A DNA stretch of 64,000 nt from CAZSDW01 sp964605705. Lineage in GTDB: Bacteria > Fidelibacterota > UBA2242. Location of the stretch: the NCBI GenBank assembly GCA_964605705.1, contig CAZSDW010000003.1, forward strand, positions 62,001 to 126,000, given 5' to 3'. This document shows positions 1-6,680 of this stretch, piece after piece. How positions within the stretch are numbered: the stretch's first letter is position 1; each line of letters starts with the position of its first letter. The notes below the pieces were generated by a model. It made no database searches, was not told the DNA's origin, and saw nothing but the letters and a program-made list of their open reading frames with translations. The translations under genes and the position numbers were made by a program.

Positions 1-1
1 T

Positions 2-2254
2 ACCGATAATTATCTCGAAAAAGAAAAGAATAATTACCTGGTGTCAGTAATATTCAATGAAACGGATGCCGGGATTGCGGTCATCGATGTATCGACCGGT
101 GAATTTTATCTCAGCGAAACCGCACTGTCCCGCATGAAAGAGACGGTCATGGCGCTGCAGCCTTCGGAAATTCTCTGTCCCGAAGGGCAGCAGAAGGAAA
201 TCAACGCGCTGTTCGAAAACCAGGTTTTGCGGGTAACAGCGATGGAGGATTTTTTCTATTCCCGTGAAATGGCATACGAAACGCTGACCAATCATTTTCG
301 CACCCGGTCGTTGAAAGGATTTGGCTGCGAGAAAGCTAACCTGGGGATTATGGCAGCGGGACCGATTATCAGTTACCTGCGCCAGAACCATCAAACCAAC
401 CTGGAACATATTTCGAGTTTGCGCCTGCAGAGCGACCGGGATGTTGTCCTGATCGACGAATTTACCCAGCGCAACCTGGAACTTTTTCGCAGTATGCAGA
501 CCGGCGGTGAACGGGGCACTTTATTCAACGTCATCAATGAAACCGTGACGCCTGCGGGCAGCCGCCTGCTGGTCAAGTGGATGCGTGCGCCGGTGCAAAT
601 TATCCCGGCGATCAAACAGCGCCACGACCGGGTGACGTATTTTTATGAAAATCATGATAACCGCAATGGACTGCGCAAGGTACTGGGGAAATCCAGCGAT
701 CTTGAGCGCCTGCTGTCACGTCTGACGACAAACCGGGCGGGCGCCCGGGAATTGAATTCCATGAAAACCACCTTGGAACTCATCCCCGATCTGAGCAATC
801 GCCTGGATGATAAAATATTCAATGAATTAAAAAAACAGCTTAATCCCTTGCCTCGGTTGGTGAAGCTACTTAATGACGCCATCAAGGATCAGGATGTGCC
901 GTTGTCAATTCGTGAGGGCGGGTTCATTAAGGATGGCTATTCCAAAGAGCTGGATGAATACCGATATATCATTCGGCATGGCAAAGAGTGGATCCTGCAG
1001 ATGCAAGCCAAGGAACGGGAAGCGCTGGGTATTCCGACATTGAAAGTCGGTTATAATAAAGTTTTCGGGTATTATATTGATATTACAAAACCCCATGTGG
1101 ATAAAGTTCCGGAAACCTATATTCGCAAACAAACCCTGGTCAATTCCGAGCGTTTTATCACGCCGGAGCTGAAGGAGTATGAAGAAAAGTTGCTGAATGC
1201 CGAAGATAAAATGGCAACGCTGGAGTATGAGCTGTTCCAGATAATTCGTGAACAGGTGCTGAAAAATATCGTCAATATTCAGCAGAATGCCATGATTTTA
1301 GCAGAGCTGGATGTCTTGAGCAACCTTGCTCACATAGCCGACCGTAATAATTATACCTGCCCGGAAATGACCGACAGCAGCCGGATTTTTATAAAAAACG
1401 GGCGGCATCCGGTGGTGGAATCACTGTTGCCGCCGGGCGAAAAATTTATTCCCAACGACACCGATGTGGATAATAGGAGCGACCAGATTTTGATCATTAC
1501 CGGTCCCAATATGGCAGGGAAATCGACCTATTTACGCCAGGTTGGCATTATCGTACTGCTGGCGCAGATGGGCAGTTTTATCCCGGCGGAAGAGGCGTCG
1601 ATTGGCGTAGTCGATAAAATTTTTACGCGCGTGGGCGCCAGCGATAATCTTGCCGCCGGTGAATCGACTTTCCTGATGGAAATGAACGAAACCGCTAATA
1701 TTCTCAACAATGTCACGCCCCGTTCGCTGATTCTGCTCGATGAGATCGGACGGGGAACCTCGACTTATGACGGCATGTCCATCGCCTGGGCGGTGACGGA
1801 ATATCTGCACCAGCATAAGGAGGTGGCTGCTAAAACGCTGTTCGCGACCCATTATCATGAACTGACCGAGCTGGAGAAAATCCTGAACCGGGTCAAAAAT
1901 CTGAATGTTGCGGTCAAGGAATACGGTGACCGGGTAGTCTTTTTACGGAAAATCATTCCCGGCGGTTGCGACAAGAGTTATGGCATTCATGTAGCGCAGA
2001 TGGCGGGCATTCCGCTGGAGGTCATTCACCGGGCAAACGAAATCATGTCTAATCTGAGTCGCGATGAACGAATCTTACCGACGGATAAACTGAAGTATAG
2101 AAAATTGCCTGAACCCGATAAAAATCAACTGGGGCTTTTCGAATCCCTGGAAAGTAAGCTCCGCCAGAAACTCAGCGAAGTGGATGTCGATAGTATGACG
2201 CCGATTGAAGCGTTGCAGAAGCTGAACCAGTTGAAAAAAGAATACGGAGTTTAG
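2..2254 (+). CDS. mutS: DNA mismatch repair protein MutS (5' end outside window)
   Basis: MutS recognises mismatches and recruits MutL. The reading frame is open from base 2, and the codons before the GTG at 41 already read as MutS connector sequence (NNYLVSV), so the gene is cut by the window edge and the GTG is not the start. Visible: connector and lever domains, the clamp region, then the ABC-type ATPase with Walker A GPNMAGKST near window residue 501, the FTRVGASDNLAAGESTF signature, the LLDEIGRGTSTYDG Walker B block and the ATHYHEL switch. The C-terminus ends with the usual short helical dimerisation tail. About 750 residues are present; full MutS is usually 850-900, so roughly the N-terminal mismatch-recognition domain is missing from view. 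The MutS1 motif set and lack of a Smr domain exclude MutS2. Confidence 0.97.
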   Translation, partial: TDNYLEKEKNNYLVSVIFNETDAGIAVIDVSTGEFYLSETALSRMKETVMALQPSEILCPEGQQKEINALFENQVLRVTAMEDFFYSREMAYETLTNHFRTRSLKGFGCEKANLGIMAAGPIISYLRQNHQTNLEHISSLRLQSDRDVVLIDEFTQRNLELFRSMQTGGERGTLFNVINETVTPAGSRLLVKWMRAPVQIIPAIKQRHDRVTYFYENHDNRNGLRKVLGKSSDLERLLSRLTTNRAGARELNSMKTTLELIPDLSNRLDDKIFNELKKQLNPLPRLVKLLNDAIKDQDVPLSIREGGFIKDGYSKELDEYRYIIRHGKEWILQMQAKEREALGIPTLKVGYNKVFGYYIDITKPHVDKVPETYIRKQTLVNSERFITPELKEYEEKLLNAEDKMATLEYELFQIIREQVLKNIVNIQQNAMILAELDVLSNLAHIADRNNYTCPEMTDSSRIFIKNGRHPVVESLLPPGEKFIPNDTDVDNRSDQILIITGPNMAGKSTYLRQVGIIVLLAQMGSFIPAEEASIGVVDKIFTRVGASDNLAAGESTFLMEMNETANILNNVTPRSLILLDEIGRGTSTYDGMSIAWAVTEYLHQHKEVAAKTLFATHYHELTELEKILNRVKNLNVAVKEYGDRVVFLRKIIPGGCDKSYGIHVAQMAGIPLEVIHRANEIMSNLSRDERILPTDKLKYRKLPEPDKNQLGLFESLESKLRQKLSEVDVDSMTPIEALQKLNQLKKEYGV

Positions 2255-2294
2255 CCCGGGAACAATCGATTCAGAATGCCGTTTTATTCTTAGT

Positions 2295-3359
2295 ATGAAA
2301 AACAAATTTCTTCAAATAAATAAAATTTATAGACCGCCACGGTTGTTGATTTTAGTAGTTCTAATTGGATTATTATCAATGTCCGCATTTGCGCTGGGTG
2401 ATAAGTACGCCGGTGAATTCCTGAAAATCGGTATGGGCGTTCGGGAGATGAGCCTGGGCGGATCAGTTGTTGCGGCGCCCCGGGCGGCTTCCGCCATCTA
2501 TTGGAATCCGGCGGCGCTGGCAGGAAATCAAATCCTGTCCGGTGAATTCATGCACACCGAAGAATTTGCGGGTGTCCTGAATCTGGACTATGCTTCACTG
2601 GCAATTCCGGGGACAGGAGATATATCTTACGGTGTCAGTTTTTTTCGGTCCGGCGTGGATGGGATTCCCGACACCCGATCGGCATTAATTGACGAGAACG
2701 GCAATGGCAAGCTGGATCCCGGCGAGCGCCTGGATTTCGGGAAAATCGGCAGTTTCGGCGCCAGCGAGAATGCCTTCATGTTCGCCATGGCAAAACCGAT
2801 AAATGCCAGGCTTCATGTTGGCGGCACTGTAAAAACCATTTATAAATCTCTCGGAACTACTGATGCTTTCGGAATTGGTTTTGACCTGAGTGCATTATAT
2901 GAATTATTACCCTCATTGTATCTGGGAGCAATTGTCCGTGATGTGACGACCACATTTTTATATTATCCTGATGGTGACAATGAATTTATCGCGCCGTCAA
3001 TCCAGCTGGGCAGCGCTTATACTTTTGCGCCGTCTTTCATGCCAATTGTGCTAAGACCGTCCATAGGACTTGACATGACTCTCGAGGGCGAAACCAACCA
3101 ATCAGATCTGAACCTTGGCTTTATCAGCAGTGGTTTGCGGGCAGGATTGGAATTGCAGGTGAAGAAATATATCATGCTGCGGATTGGCAGGGATAATCTC
3201 GGCAGTGCGCATGTTGGTTTCGGACTCAGTACTTCGCTGGGCAGTATCGATTACGGGCTGGCGATGGGCGGTTCCTATGCCGAACTGGGACAGTCACACC
3301 GGATCGGGCTGACGCTGCATTTCGTGGAATTGGGGAATTACCTGAAGAAGTTTCTGTAG
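2295..3359 (+). CDS. PorV/PorQ-family outer-membrane barrel protein
   Basis: The 354-residue product has an N-terminal hydrophobic signal segment (about residues 17-34, ending SAFALG) followed by the family hallmark: GEFLKIGMGVREMSLGGSVV, then the SAIYWNPAALA motif. The rest is beta-rich with alternating hydrophobic residues and a terminal strand ending in a hydrophobic residue, as in an outer-membrane barrel. PorV and PorQ shuttle or anchor T9SS cargo in Bacteroidetes; many FCB genomes have several paralogues of unclear role. Two T9SS-sorted proteins are encoded at 51.3-56.0 kb, so a working T9SS is plausible. No other por genes are in the window, so the exact paralogue is not assigned. It starts 40 bases after mutS without a visible terminator. 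Confidence 0.85.
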   Translation: MKNKFLQINKIYRPPRLLILVVLIGLLSMSAFALGDKYAGEFLKIGMGVREMSLGGSVVAAPRAASAIYWNPAALAGNQILSGEFMHTEEFAGVLNLDYASLAIPGTGDISYGVSFFRSGVDGIPDTRSALIDENGNGKLDPGERLDFGKIGSFGASENAFMFAMAKPINARLHVGGTVKTIYKSLGTTDAFGIGFDLSALYELLPSLYLGAIVRDVTTTFLYYPDGDNEFIAPSIQLGSAYTFAPSFMPIVLRPSIGLDMTLEGETNQSDLNLGFISSGLRAGLELQVKKYIMLRIGRDNLGSAHVGFGLSTSLGSIDYGLAMGGSYAELGQSHRIGLTLHFVELGNYLKKFL

Positions 3360-3433
3360 CAGAACTAACCGCAAAGAACGCAGAGATTTATTATGTAGGA
3401 GCTTGGTGTTGGCGATCTGAACCTTCCAGAGGT

Positions 3434-3468
3434 GAAACCTGTCCCGCTTAGTGGGAAACCTTCGGAAG
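3434..3468 (+). repeat. 35-base hairpin-rich repeat, copy 1
   Basis: This stretch matches 5022-5056 in the same orientation at 30 of 35 positions. It contains an inner dyad around TCCCGCTTAGTGGGA and ends in CTTCGGAAG. The two copies bracket the AbiE pair. It resembles a short palindromic intergenic repeat more than an insertion-sequence end; no transposase is nearby. Confidence 0.6.
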
Positions 3469-3510
3469 CTTGGCTCAGTGATAATAACGGATTTAAAATA
3501 TTTATTTGAA

Positions 3511-3534
3511 TAACTTACCATTATTGGTAAGTTA
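3511..3534. promoter_or_regulatory. Perfect 10-bp inverted repeat, likely AbiEi operator
   Basis: TAACTTACCA (3511-3520) and TGGTAAGTTA (3525-3534) are perfect inverted arms separated by TTAT. The element ends 5 bases before the antitoxin ATG at 3540 and occupies the place where a ribosome binding site would lie. AbiEi antitoxins are known to repress their own operon by binding inverted repeats upstream of it. Use as an operator here is inferred from position and symmetry; as RNA the same arms could also fold and mask the start. Confidence 0.65.
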
Positions 3535-3539
3535 CCGAT

Positions 3540-4178
3540 ATGAAATTTGAAGAGATCGAACATAGATTCAATAACCGTCCCTTTTTTGAAACCATTGAAC
3601 TGGTAACACTGTTTGATGAGCCCGAATCACAGATAATGTCGCGGATTTCGCGCTGGGTCAAACAGGGCAAACTCATCCGCTTACGCCGGGGAAAATATCT
3701 GCTTGCACCGCTGTACCAGAAAAAGGGGGTGGATACTTTTTGCATCTCGAATTACCTCTATACACCTTCGTTTGTCAGTCTTTTTACCGCATTACAGCAT
3801 TATCAATGCATTCCCGAAGAGGTTCATGTTATTCAGGCAATTACAACACGTCAGACTGCGGCATGGAATACGAGTGTCGGACGATTTCAATACTTCAGCA
3901 CGATGCCCGAACGGTTTTTTGGTTATTCCAAAATGTCACTGGGCGACAGTGAGCAGCAGAACGCTTATGTTGCTGATGTGGAACGAGCGCTTGTGGATAT
4001 TTGCTATTTTTCTACCGGTGAATGGGCGCTCGAACGCTGGTCGGCGCTCCGTGTGCAGAATATTGAGCGTATCAGCGCCGATCGTTTGCAGGAATATGCC
4101 ACCCGCCTGAAAAGTCCAAAAGTGCAGCGGGGGATTGGTCAGTTGCGGGAATATTTACACAGGCTGGGAACTCAATGA
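3540..4178 (+). CDS. abiEi: AbiEi-type antitoxin / transcriptional regulator
   Basis: The 212-residue protein begins with a winged helix-turn-helix (about residues 15-60; it contains RISRWVKQGKLIRLRRGKY, the typical beta-wing of AbiEi antitoxins), followed by the C-terminal domain with the YTPSFVSLFTALQHY segment. AbiEi is the antitoxin of type IV toxin-antitoxin pairs. It does not bind the toxin but counters its effect and represses its own operon. The gene overlaps the toxin gene by 4 bases (ATGA), a usual arrangement. The ATG lies right behind a perfect inverted repeat (3511-3534), consistent with autoregulation. No clear Shine-Dalgarno is seen. Confidence 0.88.
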   Translation: MKFEEIEHRFNNRPFFETIELVTLFDEPESQIMSRISRWVKQGKLIRLRRGKYLLAPLYQKKGVDTFCISNYLYTPSFVSLFTALQHYQCIPEEVHVIQAITTRQTAAWNTSVGRFQYFSTMPERFFGYSKMSLGDSEQQNAYVADVERALVDICYFSTGEWALERWSALRVQNIERISADRLQEYATRLKSPKVQRGIGQLREYLHRLGTQ

Positions 4179-4987
4179 AAGAGCAAATTAAATCTATTCT
4201 GGAAAATAGTCATAATTCCCGGCAGGCGCGTCTGCTTCTCAGGGAATATCTGCAGCATGTTATCTTGCGCCAGTTATTTGAGATGAAACTGTTGCAAGGA
4301 TGGGTTTTTCAGGGGGGCACGGCATTGCGAATTATTTACGGTTTAAACCGTTTTTCGGAGGACCTGGATTTTCAATTACTCAAGGCAGAGAGCCGCTATT
4401 CTCTGACAACAAAATTACTGAAACTTAGACGGAACCTGGAAAAACAGGGCTATCGGATTTCCGAGACTCCGGTAAGTGAAAAAACGATCAGTTCGATGTC
4501 TATCCGGTTTGAAGATTTGTTAGCCGAGTTTGGTTTGTCGTCCCAGAGGAATGAAAAGCTCAGTGTTAAAATTGATCTCGATACCAATCCTCCGGATGGA
4601 TATGGAAAACAGGCAATTCTAATCAACCGGTATTTTCCATTCAGCCTGATCCAGCACGACCCGCCCAGCTTATTAGCCGGTAAACTCCATGCAATATTAC
4701 AGCGTGCTTATATAAAAGGACGCGATTATTATGATCTGGTGTTTCTGCTGTCCCGCTGGAAAGGACTCAAACCCAATATCCTATTCTTATCCAATGCGCT
4801 GACCCAAACCGGGTATTCCGGGGAGTCGATTACTGATCAAAATTGGCACGAGGTCATTCAGCGGCGAATTAATGAAACCGATTGGACCGCCGTTGTCAAG
4901 GACGTGGAGCCTTTTCTGGAATCCCGTGCTGATATTCAGCTGCTGACCCAGGAAAACCTGACCCAACTTCTCTCTGAAAATTATTGA
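4175..4987 (+). CDS. abiEii: AbiEii-type nucleotidyltransferase toxin
   Basis: The 270-residue product carries the AbiEii/AbiGii motif set: GGTALR (about residues 48-53) and RFSEDLDFQL (about 60-69), the G-S/T and D-x-D pair of the DNA polymerase beta-like nucleotidyltransferase fold. The conserved block LAGKLHAILQRAYIKGRDYYDLVFLLSRW follows near residue 170. Characterised AbiEii and MenA-type members add nucleotides to tRNA or otherwise stop growth, giving abortive infection. Catalytic residues look intact, so the toxin is probably functional. It is translationally coupled to the antitoxin upstream. Confidence 0.9.
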   Translation: MKEQIKSILENSHNSRQARLLLREYLQHVILRQLFEMKLLQGWVFQGGTALRIIYGLNRFSEDLDFQLLKAESRYSLTTKLLKLRRNLEKQGYRISETPVSEKTISSMSIRFEDLLAEFGLSSQRNEKLSVKIDLDTNPPDGYGKQAILINRYFPFSLIQHDPPSLLAGKLHAILQRAYIKGRDYYDLVFLLSRWKGLKPNILFLSNALTQTGYSGESITDQNWHEVIQRRINETDWTAVVKDVEPFLESRADIQLLTQENLTQLLSENY

Positions 4988-5021
4988 GTTTTACCGGTGG
5001 TGAATTGAACTTTGCGAAGCT

Positions 5022-5056
5022 GAAACCAGTACCGCTAAGCGGGAAAGCTTCGGAAG
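5022..5056 (+). repeat. 35-base hairpin-rich repeat, copy 2
   Basis: Copy of the element at 3434-3468 with 5 substitutions. Its core CCGCTAAGCGG is an almost perfect dyad, and it ends in the same CTTCGGAAG. Some substitutions lie inside the dyad. It lies 34 bases after the AbiEii stop, so the pair sits between two direct copies about 1.6 kb apart. Confidence 0.6.
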
Positions 5057-5230
5057 GTTCTTTTCCATTAGTGTAACTCGCCTCTTAAAAAATATCTGTA
5101 AATATTCAATCTCCTCTATAGTTATTGGTAGCCATTGATTGTCATTCGTTGTGAAAAATTCTATCCGGATGTCAATGCCAGGCGAGGGATATTTTTTATT
5201 GCCCTTCAATCGGAATATATCTACTTTAAA

Positions 5231-5440
5231 AATGTCATTTGTTTCAGAAGATTCTGATTTGCGTTTTTTTAAGGGAATGAGCGTGNNNNNNNNNNNNNNN
5301 NNNNNNNNNNNNNNNNNNNNNNNNNNNNNNNNNNNNNNNNNNNNNNNNNNNNNNNNNNNNNNNNNNNNNNNNNNNNNNNNNNNNNAATGTCATTTGTTTC
5401 AGAAGATTCTGATTTGCGTTTTTTTAAGGGAATGAGCGTG
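5231..5440. other. Scaffold gap flanked by identical 55-base contig ends
   Basis: Bases 5286-5385 are exactly 100 N. The 55 bases before it (5231-5285) and the 55 after it (5386-5440) are identical. This is the signature of two contigs that overlap by one k-mer or by a read-scale stretch but were joined with a fixed-length gap. The likely true sequence has one copy of the 55 bases and no gap. Collapsing it keeps the plus-strand frame that starts at 5139 open into the P-loop remnant downstream. A real tandem repeat longer than the reads cannot be excluded. Confidence 0.9.
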
Positions 5441-5494
5441 GAATGTACTTCCGGGAAAAGAGATGATACAGACAAACCTGTAAATGGAGAATAT

Positions 5495-5798
5495 ATGAAA
5501 CCAAAGGTCGTCTGTTTAGTTGGACATGAAAATTGGGGGAAATCCGAAACGTTATATTATTTGGTGGAAGAAAGTTATCATAGAGCGTGGATTCAAATAA
5601 ATAATGTTGATATTTTTATACGCCATATGTCGAATGATGATCAACCTGATAGTTTTATTAACTTTATTAATTTTAGTTAACACCATAAATAAGCCATTTC
5701 TCGTCATAGCGCTCTGTCCCAATTTTAATAATTCTTGGGCAAAAACTGAATATATAATGAAAAACTTGAAATTGATGTATGTATTATTTTGTAAGTAG
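5495..5798 (+). pseudogene. P-loop protein remnant, frameshifted and truncated
   Basis: An ATG at 5495, preceded by GGAG at 5486-5489, opens a frame beginning with a beta strand and a Walker A motif, GHENWGKS (residues 9-16). The frame stops at 5680. The next frame (+1) carries on convincingly as NTINKPFLVIALCPNFNNSW and runs to a stop at 5798, so one frameshift near 5650-5680 would join them into about 100 residues. That is too short for a whole NTPase, and no Walker B or later motif is visible. I read it as a decayed fragment of a small ATP- or GTP-binding protein. An indel error near the adjacent assembly gap is another explanation for the shift. Family not recognised. Confidence 0.5.
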
Positions 5799-5805
5799 CG
5801 CCGGT

Positions 5806-5843
5806 TCGCGGAAGGACCGCGACGGTCGTTAATTTCAATTAAC
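5806..5843 (+). promoter_or_regulatory. Two consecutive leader hairpins
   Basis: TCGCGG (5806-5811) pairs with CCGCGA (5817-5822) over a 5-base loop, and GTTAATT (5828-5834) pairs with AATTAAC (5837-5843) over TC. They are followed directly by the AAGGAAAGGAG ribosome binding region of the gene at 5863. The first may end the upstream remnant; the second sits where it could influence translation. Function is not established. Confidence 0.4.
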
Positions 5844-5862
5844 CAAAGGAAAGGAGCAACCA

Positions 5863-6534
5863 ATGGCAGAAGACATCAACCTGCTGGTACAGGACGGCTT
5901 TGTCCTGTTGGCAGCGACAAAGACCCACCAGGCGGAATTAGCGGAATACAGGGTTACGGCAGAAGAAGTCCAGAGTCTGGAAACATCTATCGGAAATCTG
6001 GAAAGTAAGGATGCGGCACACAAGGAAGCCCGCAATACGGAAACTGATAAAACGAAAGTCCAGAATGCCCAAATCGTACTGGCGCAGAAGCAGATCAGGA
6101 AAATTCAGGACATCGCGAAGGGAGCCTTCGGGCGTACCAGTCCCGTTTTAAAACAATTTCATATCAGCAAGAAACCGTCCAAGAGCGTATCGAATGTGCT
6201 CAACGAACTGGTCTATTTCAAGGAAGTCGCCACCCGTTACCAGGGCGATCTGGCGACTCGCGGCTTGAAAGACGATGACCTGACGGCGCTCGATACCCTG
6301 CATATCGCGCTGGCAGCAGCTGACAGCGACCAGGAAAACGCCAAGCGCCTGCAGACGGCAGCCATGGCAGAACGCACAGGTGCTGCGAGTGAACTCAAGG
6401 CGTTGGCATATCGCATCCGCAAGAGTGCCGACGTCTGCTTTGCGGACAATCCTGCCGTACTGAACGAGTTTAAAAGCATTATTCAGCACTCCAGGTCTTC
6501 CAAAAAATCGGATACCACTACCGGGGATGACTAA
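5863..6534 (+). CDS. Hypothetical all-helical protein
   Basis: The 223-residue product is almost entirely predicted helix: long charged and alanine-rich stretches (residues 1-90 and 140-215) surround a short motif, LKQFHISKKPSKSVSNVLNE, near residue 100. No signal peptide, membrane segment or catalytic motif is seen. The start is supported by a strong AGGAG about 6 bases upstream. Similar helical proteins of unknown function occur across environmental genomes, but I cannot name a family. It is monocistronic: it follows the P-loop remnant and converges on rqcH across a palindrome-rich spacer. A coiled-coil structural role is possible, but nothing here proves it. Confidence 0.7.
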   Translation: MAEDINLLVQDGFVLLAATKTHQAELAEYRVTAEEVQSLETSIGNLESKDAAHKEARNTETDKTKVQNAQIVLAQKQIRKIQDIAKGAFGRTSPVLKQFHISKKPSKSVSNVLNELVYFKEVATRYQGDLATRGLKDDDLTALDTLHIALAAADSDQENAKRLQTAAMAERTGAASELKALAYRIRKSADVCFADNPAVLNEFKSIIQHSRSSKKSDTTTGDD

Positions 6535-6657
6535 GTTTCCCACTCTCCCGGAGCTTGCAGCTTGCGGCGGGGCGTTTGTTAACCGCTGAGCTTGTTCCGG
6601 AGCAGACCCTTCGGGTCGGAGGTCGCGAGGATTTTCCCCGGAAATGCCTTTCAACTT
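6535..6657. repeat. GC-rich palindromic intergenic block
   Basis: The spacer between two convergent genes is much richer in G+C than its surroundings and contains several short dyads and echoes: tandem AGCTTGC copies near 6553-6566, and GACCC/GGGTC arms around TTC at 6605-6617. It looks like a composite of palindromic intergenic repeats. No coding potential is seen. Confidence 0.4.
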
Positions 6658-6680
6658 AACTTCAGCCGCAGGCTGAAGTT
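6658..6680. terminator. Perfect 10-bp hairpin between convergent genes
   Basis: AACTTCAGCC (6658-6667) and GGCTGAAGTT (6671-6680) form a perfect stem with loop GCA. It overlaps the stop codon of the minus-strand rqcH gene (6679-6681) and follows the plus-strand gene ending at 6534. Position suggests a shared bidirectional terminator, though neither side has a strong T tract. Confidence 0.55.

Noticed and set aside
4991..5475. Minus-strand frame of about 109 codons that stays open if the gap is collapsed
   Set aside because: It has only a TTG start with no ribosome binding site, it runs through the 35-base repeat at its 3' end, and the plus-strand frame is equally open. No motif supports it.
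5139..5680. Plus-strand frame through the gap as a 128-residue protein
   Set aside because: The N-terminal part before 5495 has no family features, and the ATG at 5495 has its own GGAG. I annotated only the P-loop part.
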